Shown here: positions 35,859 to 44,324 of the stretch, one piece after another
How the letters are laid out: each line of letters begins with the position of its first letter
How positions within the stretch are numbered: the first letter of the stretch is position 1
NCBI GenBank assembly: GCA_021794595.1
Contig: JAJYQN010000097.1
Span: forward strand, 1 to 64,000
Direction of reading: 5' to 3'
DNA from: Pseudomonadota bacterium
GTDB lineage: Bacteria; Pseudomonadota; Gammaproteobacteria; Acidiferrobacterales; Acidiferrobacteraceae
Length of the DNA stretch: 64,000 bases
Position numbers and translations under genes: made by a program
The notes under the pieces: model-generated
Databases searched by the model: none
What the model was told of the DNA's origin: nothing
What the model saw: the letters and a program-made list of their open reading frames with translations, nothing else

Positions 35859-36403
35859 TTAACCCTCCGTATTTTGGGGCCTTGTTGCGCGGCTATAAGT
35901 TCCGGTAACAGTAGGGTCTTTAGGGCCGCGCGTGCCCGGCACAAGCGGCTCATCACGGTGCCGCTTGGTATTCCGAGTATAGATGATACCTCAATATAAG
36001 AGAATCCTTCTAAATCAACAAGGGTCACGACCTGTCGTTGCCCCTCGGGCAGCCTCTCGATCGCCTTGCGTACCCGGCCCACGAGCTCGGAGCGGTGCTG
36101 TTCGGTCTCAAGGCACTGGTCGCCGGCGATATCCATCTCGTCGATGTCGTCGGTCTCCCGGTGGCGCCGGTAATGGTCGCGAAAGCAGTTGGTGAGGATG
36201 CTGAAAAGCCAGGCCTCTTGCGCCTTGGGGTTGCGCAATTGATCGTATTTTTGCCACGCCTTGGTCAGTGTTTCTTGGACCAAGTCGTCGGCCAAGGCGG
36301 CGTCATGAGTCCAGGAATAGGCGATCCGGTAGAGTCGCGGCCGACTGGTCTCTAACACCTGCTTGAATTCTCGTGACCGGCAGAAAATATCGCTTATACG
36401 CAT
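35855..36403 (-). CDS. ECF-type RNA polymerase sigma factor
   Basis: A 182-residue sigma factor with region 2 (IAYSWTHDAALADDLVQET, AWLFSILTN) and region 4 (LPEGQRQVVTLVDLEGFSYIEVSSILGIPSGTVMSRL). There is no region 1.1 or 3, as in ECF factors. An AGGAG site lies 7 bases before the ATG. It heads the operon sigma, anti-sigma/DsrE, beta-propeller. A candidate ECF promoter upstream (36426-36451) suggests that it activates its own transcription. Confidence 0.92.
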   Translation of the reverse strand: MRISDIFCRSREFKQVLETSRPRLYRIAYSWTHDAALADDLVQETLTKAWQKYDQLRNPKAQEAWLFSILTNCFRDHYRRHRETDDIDEMDIAGDQCLETEQHRSELVGRVRKAIERLPEGQRQVVTLVDLEGFSYIEVSSILGIPSGTVMSRLCRARAALKTLLLPELIAAQQGPKIRRVK

Positions 36404-36425
36404 CGCATAATCTCCTGACGGGAGG

Positions 36426-36451
36426 GACGCCGTCCGGTTGGCGTTTATTCC
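36426..36451 (-). promoter_or_regulatory. Candidate ECF-type (autoregulatory) promoter of the sigma operon
   Basis: On the minus strand GGAAT (36447-36451) and CGTC (36426-36429) are separated by 17 bases, close to the usual ECF form GGAAC with CGTC. It lies 23 bases before the sigma ATG and points toward it. Confidence 0.5.
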
Positions 36452-36463
36452 AACATAAACGCC
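36440..36463. repeat. Perfect 9-bp inverted repeat upstream of the sigma operon
   Basis: GGCGTTTAT and ATAAACGCC are separated by 6 bases and overlap the minus-35 element of the candidate ECF promoter. It could be an operator. It could also mark the end of the upstream DUF3108 transcript, but there is no T run. Confidence 0.6.
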
Positions 36464-36497
36464 CAGTCTATATCGGAGGACAAGGAAGGGGAAGGTG

Positions 36498-37268
36498 TCA
36501 GGGCTGGCCGATCATGCGCGTAAGCGTGATGGTGAGGGTGCGGTCGCCGCTTGTTTTGCGGAGCCTGACCGCGAGATCGTGGAGACGCGGGGCTACCCAG
36601 ATCGTGAACCGCGTTACATGGCGTAAGCAGCGGGACAGCTGCGGGCTAGGACGCGCAAGGCAGGCGTCGCGGGCCCTGAGTTCGGCCGGGTTTAAACGCA
36701 GAATCTTGATCGTGCCGAAGACCCCCGCGGGGGTGCGAATACGCTCGTGCCCGCGGTAGACAAAGCGATAGGTGGTGAGTGTGGCGCCATTGGTGACAGC
36801 GACGTCACGCGTGCCCTTCGCGAGGGGATGGAGCATAAAGGCATAGAACACGCTCTCTTCATCTTGCGCGCCCGCTGGGAGGGGAACTTGTTGCCCCCCG
36901 CCGAATATCAGGTGTTGCCCGCGCCACGAGAAAACGGCATGCCGGCGGTAGGCCCTTGAGTCGCCGCGCCGCGTCGCGACATAGGAAAGCGGCTGCACGG
37001 CCCCCGAAGTGATGCGGAATGTCCCTTTGTCGGCCAGAACGACATGGGTCAAGAGGCGCGCGAGACCGACGGCATGTGCCACCATCGTCTCCCGGTACAG
37101 GCCGTGGGGCCCACGCGTCAGGGTTTTTGTGACCCGGCCTATGGTCCAGCCATCGAAGGCGAAGGCGTAACGCAGGGTCAGGTGCGCAGGCAAGGGCCGA
37201 GTCGCAGCAGCGTGCCCCGAAAGCGGGGTCATGATGAGTACCCAGAGCAAGATCGAGAGGTGTTTCAC
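36498..37268 (-). CDS. DUF3108 family periplasmic protein
   Basis: A 256-residue protein with a signal peptide (LLWVLIMTPLSGHAAA) and the DUF3108 beta-rich domain (LRYAFAFDGWTIGRV, VPLPAGAQDEESVFYAFML, FVYRGHERIRTPAG). It stands just downstream of purN as in Pseudomonas, where the arrangement is purM-purN-DUF3108. The function is unknown; the fold may resemble lipoprotein carriers. Confidence 0.85.
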   Translation of the reverse strand: MKHLSILLWVLIMTPLSGHAAATRPLPAHLTLRYAFAFDGWTIGRVTKTLTRGPHGLYRETMVAHAVGLARLLTHVVLADKGTFRITSGAVQPLSYVATRRGDSRAYRRHAVFSWRGQHLIFGGGQQVPLPAGAQDEESVFYAFMLHPLAKGTRDVAVTNGATLTTYRFVYRGHERIRTPAGVFGTIKILRLNPAELRARDACLARPSPQLSRCLRHVTRFTIWVAPRLHDLAVRLRKTSGDRTLTITLTRMIGQP

Positions 37269-37277
37269 GTCGCGACC

Positions 37278-37871
37278 TTAAAGGGGGATGGCAATCTGTC
37301 CGCGGGCCAAGCGCCCAAGAACCTGTGGGTAGAGGGCATGTTCTAGGACCAGGACGCGCGCGGCAAGCTGTTCCGGGGTCTCGTTTGGGTAGACTCTTAA
37401 GCGCGCCTGCTCGATGATCGGTCCGCCGTCGAGGGCGTCGGTGACGAAATGCACGGTCGCTCCATGTTCGGTCGCCCCCGCTTGCAGGGCGCGGGCATGG
37501 GTATTGAGTCCGGGAAACGCTGGGAGCAGCGATGGGTGGATATTGATGAGGCGCCCGGCATAGCGATGGACAAAGGCGGTTCCAAGGACCCGGAGAAAGC
37601 CGGCGAGAGCGATGATGTCAGGTTCATAACGGTCGAGGGCTCTGGCAAGCGCCTCATCAAAAAGCGTGCGCGTGGCGTAGCTTTGGTGATCGACGACCGT
37701 CTGCGGGAGCGCCTGGGAGCGGGCATAGAGCAGTCCCGCGGCGTGGGCTTGGTTGCTGACGACACCGACGATCTCGTACCCCTGGGCATCGGCTGCGGTA
37801 TGAAGCGCTGTGAGATTGCTGCCTCGGCCGGAAATGACCACCGCGACCCGAAGTCGCTGGCTTAAGCCCAC
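37278..37871 (-). CDS. purN: Phosphoribosylglycinamide formyltransferase
   Basis: Third step of purine synthesis: transfers formyl from 10-formyl-THF to GAR. The 197-residue protein has the GRGSNLTAL phosphate loop, the catalytic Asn-His-Asp set in [22 protein letters not shown] (with His) and a following Asp in TDALDGGPI. It overlaps the purM end by 10 bases, so the pair is coupled. Confidence 0.96.
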   Translation of the reverse strand: MGLSQRLRVAVVISGRGSNLTALHTAADAQGYEIVGVVSNQAHAAGLLYARSQALPQTVVDHQSYATRTLFDEALARALDRYEPDIIALAGFLRVLGTAFVHRYAGRLINIHPSLLPAFPGLNTHARALQAGATEHGATVHFVTDALDGGPIIEQARLRVYPNETPEQLAARVLVLEHALYPQVLGRLARGQIAIPL

Positions 37872-38899
37872 ACAAACTCACCTGGTCCGGTCTCTATAAA
37901 GCCCAGTGCGACCGGATCCTCGCCTTGCGCGCGCAAGGCCTCCACTGTGCGCGTTGCTTGGTCCGGTGCCACGATCACGACCATACCTATGCCACAGTTG
38001 AAGGTCCGGTACATTTCCTCTTCCGGGATGGCCCCCCCTTCTTGAAGCCACCTAAAGATCGGCGGCCATTCCCACGCCGACTTTTCGACGACCGCGCGTA
38101 GCGAGGAGGGAATGACACGTGGGACATTGCCTGGTAGCCCGCCGCCAGTGATATGGGCCATGGCGTGAACATCGACCATCGTCTGCAGGGCGAGTAGGCT
38201 TTTCACGTAGATGCGCGTCGGAGTCAAAAGGATATCGGCGAGGGTTCGCGATCCGAATGCCTGACCAAGGTCGGCCTTTTGGCGCTTTAGGACGCTGCGG
38301 ATGAGCGAGTAGCCGTTCGAGTGGGGGCCGGACGAACGCAGTCCAATGATATGGTCCCCGGCGGCCACGCGGGTGCCGTCAATGAGCTTTTCGCGTTCGA
38401 CGACGCCCACGCAAAAACCGGCGAGATCGTAGTCCTGGTCCTGGTACATGCCGGGCATTTCCGCCGTTTCGCCGCCCACGAGCGCGGCACCCGCCAACTC
38501 GCACCCGCGGCCGATGCCTGCGATAATGCGCTCGGCCTTTCGGGTATCAAGCCGTCCCGAGGCGAAGTAATCGAGGAAAAATAAAGGCTCGGCGCCTTGC
38601 ACGACGATATCGTTGGCGCACATGGCCACGAGATCGATGCCGATATCGTCATGGCGGTCTAGGGCGATGGCCAGCAAAAGCTTGGTCCCGACACCGTCGG
38701 TGCCCGAAACCAGGACCGGGTCGCGGTACTTTCCCGACAGCGCAAAGAGCGCGCCAAAGCCCCCGAGTCCGGCCATGACGCCGGGGCGCATGGTCTTTGC
38801 AGCTATCGGTTTAAGGGCCTCGACTAGGGCGTCACCGGCATCGATATCGACGCCGGCATCGCGGTAAGTCAGGGGTGCGGGGGGTTTGTGTGCAGTCAC
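37862..38899 (-). CDS. purM: Phosphoribosylformylglycinamidine cyclo-ligase
   Basis: Fifth step of purine synthesis: closes FGAM to AIR with ATP. The 345-residue protein keeps the [12 protein letters not shown] opening, the ATP loop [33 protein letters not shown] and [14 protein letters not shown]. It starts with GTG preceded by GGGAG at 7 bases. It leads the purM-purN-DUF3108 set. Confidence 0.97.
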   Translation of the reverse strand: MTAHKPPAPLTYRDAGVDIDAGDALVEALKPIAAKTMRPGVMAGLGGFGALFALSGKYRDPVLVSGTDGVGTKLLLAIALDRHDDIGIDLVAMCANDIVVQGAEPLFFLDYFASGRLDTRKAERIIAGIGRGCELAGAALVGGETAEMPGMYQDQDYDLAGFCVGVVEREKLIDGTRVAAGDHIIGLRSSGPHSNGYSLIRSVLKRQKADLGQAFGSRTLADILLTPTRIYVKSLLALQTMVDVHAMAHITGGGLPGNVPRVIPSSLRAVVEKSAWEWPPIFRWLQEGGAIPEEEMYRTFNCGIGMVVIVAPDQATRTVEALRAQGEDPVALGFIETGPGEFVWA

Positions 38900-38953
38900 G
38901 GCTAGGCTCCCAGGATCGCGCTATGGTAGGACTGCGCGTCTCTTAAGTAAATC

Positions 38954-38983
38954 TTGACTTCTGTTCGGAAGAGACGGTAAACG
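38954..38983 (+). promoter_or_regulatory. Candidate promoter for the CDP-alcohol transferase operon
   Basis: TTGACT (38954-38959) and TAAACG (38978-38983), 18 bases apart, lie in the purM-to-39125 divergent region. Transcription would start near 38990, leaving a leader of about 135 bases containing the inverted repeat at 39064-39092. Confidence 0.4.
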
Positions 38984-39063
38984 GACAGAGCCGGGCGATC
39001 GTGCCGCTTGCGGGCCGACGTTTTGCGGTAGAGGGGCGACTGCTGCGCGCGTGATTCCCTTGG

Positions 39064-39092
39064 CCCAAGTCCTCTGCCCAGCAGGACTTGGG
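39064..39092. repeat. Perfect 10-bp inverted repeat in the leader of the 39125 operon
   Basis: CCCAAGTCCT and AGGACTTGGG with a 9-base loop, ending 33 bases before the GTG start. It could be an operator or an RNA hairpin (attenuator); only two T residues follow. Confidence 0.6.
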
Positions 39093-39124
39093 TTCCCGAA
39101 TTGGCATGACAGTGAGGACTGGTC

Positions 39125-39691
39125 GTGAAGAAATGGCACCATCTCCCGAACGTGATCACGATGGCACGCATGGCCTGCGTGCCGCTTTTGATTTTGGTAC
39201 TGAGGAATGATCGCTATCTCGATGCCTTATGGGTCTTTCTCCTGGCCGGGCTGTCCGACGGGCTCGACGGCTATATCGCTAAGCGCTTTCATTTCGTAAG
39301 CCCTCTCGGCGCCATTCTGGACCCCACGGCCGACAAGATTCTGTTGGTGAGCGCCTATGTCATGTTAGCGTTAGAAAACCTCGTGCCTTTCTGGTTGGTT
39401 CTTGTGGTGACGTTTCGCGACCTGCTCATTGTCGGCGGCTATTTGGTCTACACGTCCTTGTACGGCCCGGTGCAGATGCGTCCGAGCGTCGTCAGTAAAG
39501 TGAACACCTTCATGCAGATTCTGCTGGTAGTGTTTCTGCTTGGCGAACGCGCCTTTCAGTTCCATGTGGCGCATGTGCAAATCGTATTGATATTCGGGGT
39601 GTTGGCCACGACTGTGGCCAGCGGCGGCCACTACGTTTGGACGTGGGGCATAGTCAAAGACAGCGAGGCCTCGCGTGCTAGACGGGGGTGA
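39125..39691 (+). CDS. CDP-alcohol phosphatidyltransferase (PgsA-like)
   Basis: A 188-residue membrane enzyme that swaps CMP for an alcohol on CDP-diacylglycerol. The catalytic motif D-x2-DG-x2-A-(K)-x8-G-x3-D-x3-D is complete in SDGLDGYIAKR and the following GAILDPTADK, with Lys in place of the usual Arg. Five or six hydrophobic segments follow. Phosphatidylglycerophosphate synthase is the closest expected role, but cardiolipin synthase-type activity cannot be excluded. Starts at GTG after AGTGAGGA. The next gene begins inside its last 17 bases. Confidence 0.85.
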   Translation: MKKWHHLPNVITMARMACVPLLILVLRNDRYLDALWVFLLAGLSDGLDGYIAKRFHFVSPLGAILDPTADKILLVSAYVMLALENLVPFWLVLVVTFRDLLIVGGYLVYTSLYGPVQMRPSVVSKVNTFMQILLVVFLLGERAFQFHVAHVQIVLIFGVLATTVASGGHYVWTWGIVKDSEASRARRG

Positions 39692-40718
39692 GCGCCGGCT
39701 GCTTTATATCGCGACGGCGGTGTTGTTCACAGCCGGCATGATCCACCTTTTGGCGCCCGTCCTTACCGTGTTTTTGCTGGCGGCGTTGTTGGCGTATATT
39801 GTGAACCCGCTGGTCGGACGGCTTGAGGCCTTGCACGTTCCGCGCACTGTCACGATCCTCTTTTTGCTGCTCGTCGCGATGCTCTTTGTGACGGCGCTGC
39901 TCGTGACGCTTGTGCCGATGGCCAAAAACGAGGTGCTGACCTTCAGTGCCCATGCCCCGCATTATATGAATTGGCTCCAAGATCAGATCCAACAGGCCAC
40001 GCATGGCCGCTATACCCTGGATCTCCCGGTACTGAAACGCCGCATTCTTCATCAGTGGCAGGGCGTGGGCGCGGGACTTGGCAAGTTGCTGTCGGTCGCG
40101 ACTTATTCCGGGCTGCATGTCTTGGGATGGCTTGCGCGGCTCATGCTGGTTCTCGTCATTGCGTTCTATTTGTTGCGCGATTGGGATCGGATGTTGGCGA
40201 CGATCGGGGAGCTTATTCCCAGGCGCCATAGCGAGCGCGTGACGGGCTTGGCGCGCGAGGCCGATGTGGCGCTTGGCCGGCTTTTGCGCGGCCAGCTGTC
40301 GGTCATGTTGTCCATGGCCTTTATTTATTCCCTGGGGCTTAGCCTTGTGGGCCTCGACCTTGCGCTGCCGATCGGTGTGATGACCGGCTTTATCAGCTTC
40401 ATCCCGTATCTCGGATTTTTTACTGGCCTGCTCGCCGCAAGCCTCGCCGTTCTCCTCCAATACCACGATCTGGCGCACCTCCTTTTAGTGTTCGCAGTGT
40501 TCGCGGTGTCGGAGATGATGGAGAGCATGGTGCTGGGCCCACGGCTTGTCGGGCGTTCGCTCGGATTACACCCGGTAATCGTGATTTTCGCGGTCTTGAC
40601 CGGCGGGCGTCTATTTGGTTTTGCCGGGATATTGTTGGCATTGCCGGTTTCGGCGGTGACTATGGTTTGGATCCGGCACGTCCATGAGCGCTACCAAGAT
40701 AGCGCATGGTCAGAGTGA
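39675..40718 (+). CDS. AI-2E transporter family (PerM-like) membrane protein
   Basis: A 347-residue integral-membrane protein with two N-terminal helices, a soluble segment (about 60-140) and five or six helices with the family signature GFISFIPYLGFFTG and the later GPRLVGRSLGLHPVIVIFAVLTGGRLFG. Proposed roles for the family include permease and autoinducer export; here none is decided. It overlaps the preceding gene by 17 bases and the next (hda) by one (TGATG). The same order perM-hda is conserved in gammaproteobacteria. Confidence 0.88.
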   Translation: MLDGGERRLLYIATAVLFTAGMIHLLAPVLTVFLLAALLAYIVNPLVGRLEALHVPRTVTILFLLLVAMLFVTALLVTLVPMAKNEVLTFSAHAPHYMNWLQDQIQQATHGRYTLDLPVLKRRILHQWQGVGAGLGKLLSVATYSGLHVLGWLARLMLVLVIAFYLLRDWDRMLATIGELIPRRHSERVTGLAREADVALGRLLRGQLSVMLSMAFIYSLGLSLVGLDLALPIGVMTGFISFIPYLGFFTGLLAASLAVLLQYHDLAHLLLVFAVFAVSEMMESMVLGPRLVGRSLGLHPVIVIFAVLTGGRLFGFAGILLALPVSAVTMVWIRHVHERYQDSAWSE

Positions 40719-41398
40719 TGCGTCAGTTGCCGCTCGATTTGCGTATTCAGGACAAGCCGTCATTCGCCAACTTCTGGCCGGGGGAAAACGATATCGTGCT
40801 GAGCGCCGCCGAGGCCTTGGCGGTTGGGGGACGCGGACCGCTCTATGTGTTCGGGCCGAGTGGCTGCGGCAAGACCCATCTGCTGGCGGCTGCGGTGCGC
40901 GCGGCTGCGGATCGCGGTCCGTGCGCCTATCTATCGATCACCCACGCCTCGGATGTGCAATGGGAGGGGCTCGAAGATCTCCCCTCGACCGCGCTTTTGT
41001 GCGTCGATGATCTCGACGCGCTGGCCGGGCGGCCCGAGTGGGAGCGTAGGCTTTTCGTCCTCCTTGAGGATCTGGCTCCCGACCGAAGGGCGATTTTGGC
41101 GGGCCGCAGCAACCCCGCGGGCTTGGCGATAAGTCGCTCGGATCTGCGCACGCGATTGGCGAGTGGACCGGTACTGGCCATGTCCGCGCTGTCCGATGAG
41201 GCAAAGGCCGAGGCCTTGCGCTATCGCGCCGCTCTTCGGGGGCTGTCCCTCAATGCCGCCACCGCGGCCTATTTGCTGGCCCACGGCCCCCGTGATTTAC
41301 GGGCCCTATTCGTTTTGCTGGAACAATTGGATCAGTCCACTCTAGCCGACGGCCGTCGGCTCACGATTCCGTATTTGAAGACGATTCTGCGCGGCTGA
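40718..41398 (+). CDS. hda: DnaA regulatory inactivator Hda
   Basis: A 226-residue AAA+ protein related to DnaA. The N-terminal RQLPLDL is the expected sliding-clamp-binding motif, followed by FANFWPGEND, the Walker A GPSGCGKTH, Walker B LLCVDDLDAL and sensor regions (GRSNPAGL). It promotes ATP hydrolysis by DnaA after initiation. The ATG at 40718, overlapping the PerM-like stop, is preferred over an ATG 12 bases upstream. Confidence 0.92.
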   Translation: MRQLPLDLRIQDKPSFANFWPGENDIVLSAAEALAVGGRGPLYVFGPSGCGKTHLLAAAVRAAADRGPCAYLSITHASDVQWEGLEDLPSTALLCVDDLDALAGRPEWERRLFVLLEDLAPDRRAILAGRSNPAGLAISRSDLRTRLASGPVLAMSALSDEAKAEALRYRAALRGLSLNAATAAYLLAHGPRDLRALFVLLEQLDQSTLADGRRLTIPYLKTILRG

Positions 41399-41422
41399 CC
41401 GCGGGCCTATGACCGGGCGGGA

Positions 41423-42031
41423 CTAGGCGGGACCGGAGGTGTGCGCGAGTCGAACAGCGAGGCGCGCTACGCGCTCGCCGGCTCCTATACACAATATCCT
41501 TTCTTCAGGGCTTATGGCGCGGTCGTCCTCCGGACCTGCGACATGGCTCGCTCCGTAGGGGGTCCCCCCGGACTGGGTCGTGGACAGTTCCGAGTGGGTG
41601 TACGGAAGTCCGACAAGCAGCATCCCGTGGTGCCATAGTGGCAGGGCCATGGACAGAAGGGTCGCCTCCTGGCCGCCGTGTAGGGACCCGGTCGAGGTAA
41701 ATACCGCCGCGGGCTTTCCTGAAAGCGCGCCCGTTAGCCAAAGGGGAGTGGTCGTTTCCAGAAAATATTTCAGTGGTGCTGCCATATGGCCAAAGCGCGT
41801 AGGACTGCCCACGATAAGGCCGGCGCATGTGCGCAGGTCGTCTAGGCTGACATAAGGGGGGCCCGAGTCGGGTATGGTCGGGGCGACGGCCGCGTTTACG
41901 GGGGAGACCTCGGGCACCGTGCGCAACACGCACACGCAGCCGGGTACGCTTTCCACGCCCCGGGCGACAAGTTCCGCCATACGCCGGACGCTTCCATGGC
42001 GGCTGTAATAAATAACCAGAATTTGCGTCAT
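41423..42031 (-). CDS. WrbA-like NAD(P)H:quinone oxidoreductase (flavodoxin fold)
   Basis: A 202-residue FMN protein with the flavodoxin phosphate loop YYSRHGSVRRMA, the loop GSPTRFGHMAAPLKYFLE and the WrbA-type FTSTGSLHGGQEATLLSM region. It reduces quinones by two electrons, avoiding semiquinone radicals. Its ATG overlaps the fumC stop by one base. Length and motifs fit WrbA; other Type IV flavoproteins are less likely. Confidence 0.88.
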   Translation of the reverse strand: MTQILVIYYSRHGSVRRMAELVARGVESVPGCVCVLRTVPEVSPVNAAVAPTIPDSGPPYVSLDDLRTCAGLIVGSPTRFGHMAAPLKYFLETTTPLWLTGALSGKPAAVFTSTGSLHGGQEATLLSMALPLWHHGMLLVGLPYTHSELSTTQSGGTPYGASHVAGPEDDRAISPEERILCIGAGERVARLAVRLAHTSGPA

Positions 42032-43416
42032 TAAGGCTCCACACCCCGGGCGGCCTTGGCCACAAGCTCGGCGAAGGCCGCCTCGTCCATCAAGCCCTGT
42101 TCGCGCACGAGCGCGCTGATCGGTCGGCCGCTGCTTTCCGACTCTTGGGCGAGGCGGGCGGCGGCGCTATAGCCGATGGCGCGATTTAAGAGTGTTGCAA
42201 GCCCCACGCTGTCGTGGGCGTACGCCTGACATCGCGCCCGGTTGCAGGTGATGCCCGCGATGCACTTATGGGTCACGGCGATGACGGCCTGGGTGAGCCA
42301 GTCGAACATATCGAAAAGCGCCGACCCGAGCGCCGGCATCATGACGTTTAGCTCGAGCTGGCCGGCTTGCACCATGGCCGCAATCGCGGCGTCCTGGCCG
42401 AGAACCTGGTAGCACACCTGGTTTAGCATCTCGAGCATGACCGGATTGATCTTGCCCGGCATGATGCTCGATCCGGGTTGAACTGGGGGAAGTGTGATCT
42501 CCGCAAATCCGGTTCGTGGCCCCGATGCCAAAAGCCGCAGATCGTTCGCGATCCGGGTGAGTTCCAGGGCGAGTCCACGCACGCTGGCCGAGACCTGGCC
42601 CAAATCGGCCATCGACTGCATTTGCGCGGCCAGGTCCGCAGCCGGCCTTAGGCGTTCCCCAGTGAGTCTCTCAAGTTCGGTACAAACCTGTTTGGCGTAG
42701 TGCGGGGCGGTGTTAAGGCCGGTGCCCACGGCGCTACCGCCAAGGCCTATGTCGCCGAGATCGGTCGCCGTATCCTGAATGCGGCGCGCACACCGGGCAA
42801 GCGTCCAGGCATAGGCCGAGAATTCGCGGCCCAGGGTGGTCGGAACCGCGTCCTGGAGGTGCGTGCGCCCACTCTTTACGGTGTTGATCTCTCTTTGCCC
42901 GAGCTGTGTAAAGGCGCGGGCCATGTCGTGTACGGCCGCGACCAGCCGCGACAGCTTGGCAAGGGTTGCTAGGCGGATCGCGGTCGGGATGGTGTCGTTC
43001 GTGCTTTGCCCCATGTTCACATGGTCGTTTGGGTGGATCGGGGTGTAGCGCCCGCGTACGCCTCCCAACTCGACATTGGCGAGGTTGGCTATCACCTCGT
43101 TGGTATTCATGTTGTGGCTCGTTCCGGCCCCGGCCTGAAACCGATCGACCACAAATTGCTCGTGGTGCTGTCCGTCGGCGATGGCGGAGGCGGCACGTAC
43201 GATCGTTGCGGCGAGGTCTTGCGCAAGCCAGCCGGCGCGCGCGTTGACAAGCGCGGCCGCGACTTTGATGCGGGCGTGGGCGATAATAAAATCGCGGTCC
43301 GGTCCGCGACCGGAAATCGGGAAGTTGTCCCGGGCCCGGGCCGTTTGGATACCAAACCAAGCGGTTTCGGGAACGGCATATTCTCCCAGGCTGTCGTTCT
43401 CGATACGTGTTTTCAT
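42031..43416 (-). CDS. fumC: Class II fumarate hydratase
   Basis: Iron-free tetrameric fumarase that hydrates fumarate to malate in the TCA cycle. The 461-residue protein has the three family signatures: TNEVIAN region GTSHNMNTNEVIA, HPNDHVNMGQSTNDTIPTA, and the active-site loop GSSIMPGKINPV with the catalytic Ser. It lies upstream of the WrbA-like gene in a two-gene unit. Confidence 0.97.
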   Translation of the reverse strand: MKTRIENDSLGEYAVPETAWFGIQTARARDNFPISGRGPDRDFIIAHARIKVAAALVNARAGWLAQDLAATIVRAASAIADGQHHEQFVVDRFQAGAGTSHNMNTNEVIANLANVELGGVRGRYTPIHPNDHVNMGQSTNDTIPTAIRLATLAKLSRLVAAVHDMARAFTQLGQREINTVKSGRTHLQDAVPTTLGREFSAYAWTLARCARRIQDTATDLGDIGLGGSAVGTGLNTAPHYAKQVCTELERLTGERLRPAADLAAQMQSMADLGQVSASVRGLALELTRIANDLRLLASGPRTGFAEITLPPVQPGSSIMPGKINPVMLEMLNQVCYQVLGQDAAIAAMVQAGQLELNVMMPALGSALFDMFDWLTQAVIAVTHKCIAGITCNRARCQAYAHDSVGLATLLNRAIGYSAAARLAQESESSGRPISALVREQGLMDEAAFAELVAKAARGVEP

Positions 43417-43435
43417 GGAGGCCCTCTTTTGGGCG

Positions 43436-43441
43436 ATTATA
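43436..43441 (-). promoter_or_regulatory. Consensus minus-10 element of fumC
   Basis: TATAAT on the minus strand, 20 bases before the fumC ATG; transcription would start near 43429. The minus-35 is not recognisable at 17 or 18 bases, so activation by another factor is possible. Confidence 0.5.
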
Positions 43442-43519
43442 ACCGAGACTCCGTTCGCGGCTAGCCTTGTTCGGAATTCGGCGAGTGGGTATCGTGCCGC
43501 TTAAAGGGAGGGGAGTGGG

Positions 43520-44299
43520 ATGACGCTTTCGAACCGAGATAGGGCGCGGTTTTTGCACTTTGCCACGACGCTTTCGGATCGGGCCCGGCGGATTTTGCGG
43601 GACAGACCCCGGGGCGAGATCGAGGTCTCCCTCAAGGCCGATGGTTCTTATGTGACCGCCGCCGATCGCGACATCGAGGCGGCGTGGCGCGAGGCCATTC
43701 ATAACGAGTTTCCGGACCATGGCCTGATCGGGGAGGAGTATCCGGCCGAGGGCGGCGGGAGCCCTTGGCAGTGGGTCCTTGATCCCATCGATGGCACCGA
43801 CAATTTCGTCCACGGCATTACGACCTTCGGTACGCTCGTGTCCTTGCGGCATGAGGGACAGGCGGTCGTGGGCGTGGTCGACCATCCCGCGCTCGACGTT
43901 CGATTTCACGCCGCCCAAGGGGCTGGGGCGTGGCGTAACGGGGAGGCGGTTCGGATTATCGATAGCCCGGAGGCCGCGTCCCCCATTATCGCGGCCACCG
44001 CCCCCGAGAATTTTGCCAAAGCCGGGAACGCGGAGATCTTTACACGGCTCTGCGCCGAGTTTCCTAATGTGCGGATTTATCGCGATTGTTTTGCCCATGG
44101 CTGCGTTTTTCAAGGCAGTGCCGCGGCCATGGTCGATTGGCACGCGAGGCTTTGGGACATATCGGCGGCTGAGGTGATGACTCGCGAGGCGGGTGGCATC
44201 ACCGTGCGTTTGGATGGCCCCCCCGACCGCTATCAGGTGGTGTTCGGTCGGCCGGGCATAGTGTCTCGGATCGTGGTGGCCGTGACCGCTCGTAGGTGA
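43520..44299 (+). CDS. Inositol monophosphatase family protein (HisN/SuhB-like)
   Basis: A 259-residue Mg-dependent phosphatase with IMPase motifs: VTAADRDIE, GEEYP, DPIDGTDNFVHG and WDISAAEVMTREAGG. Family members hydrolyse inositol monophosphate, histidinol phosphate or fructose bisphosphate-like esters. The sequence alone does not decide; histidinol-phosphatase (HisN) is a fair guess. It is 25 bases upstream of the thiopurine methyltransferase gene. Confidence 0.85.
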   Translation: MTLSNRDRARFLHFATTLSDRARRILRDRPRGEIEVSLKADGSYVTAADRDIEAAWREAIHNEFPDHGLIGEEYPAEGGGSPWQWVLDPIDGTDNFVHGITTFGTLVSLRHEGQAVVGVVDHPALDVRFHAAQGAGAWRNGEAVRIIDSPEAASPIIAATAPENFAKAGNAEIFTRLCAEFPNVRIYRDCFAHGCVFQGSAAAMVDWHARLWDISAAEVMTREAGGITVRLDGPPDRYQVVFGRPGIVSRIVVAVTARR

Positions 44300-44324
44300 A
44301 CCGCACACAAAGAGGAGATTACGT

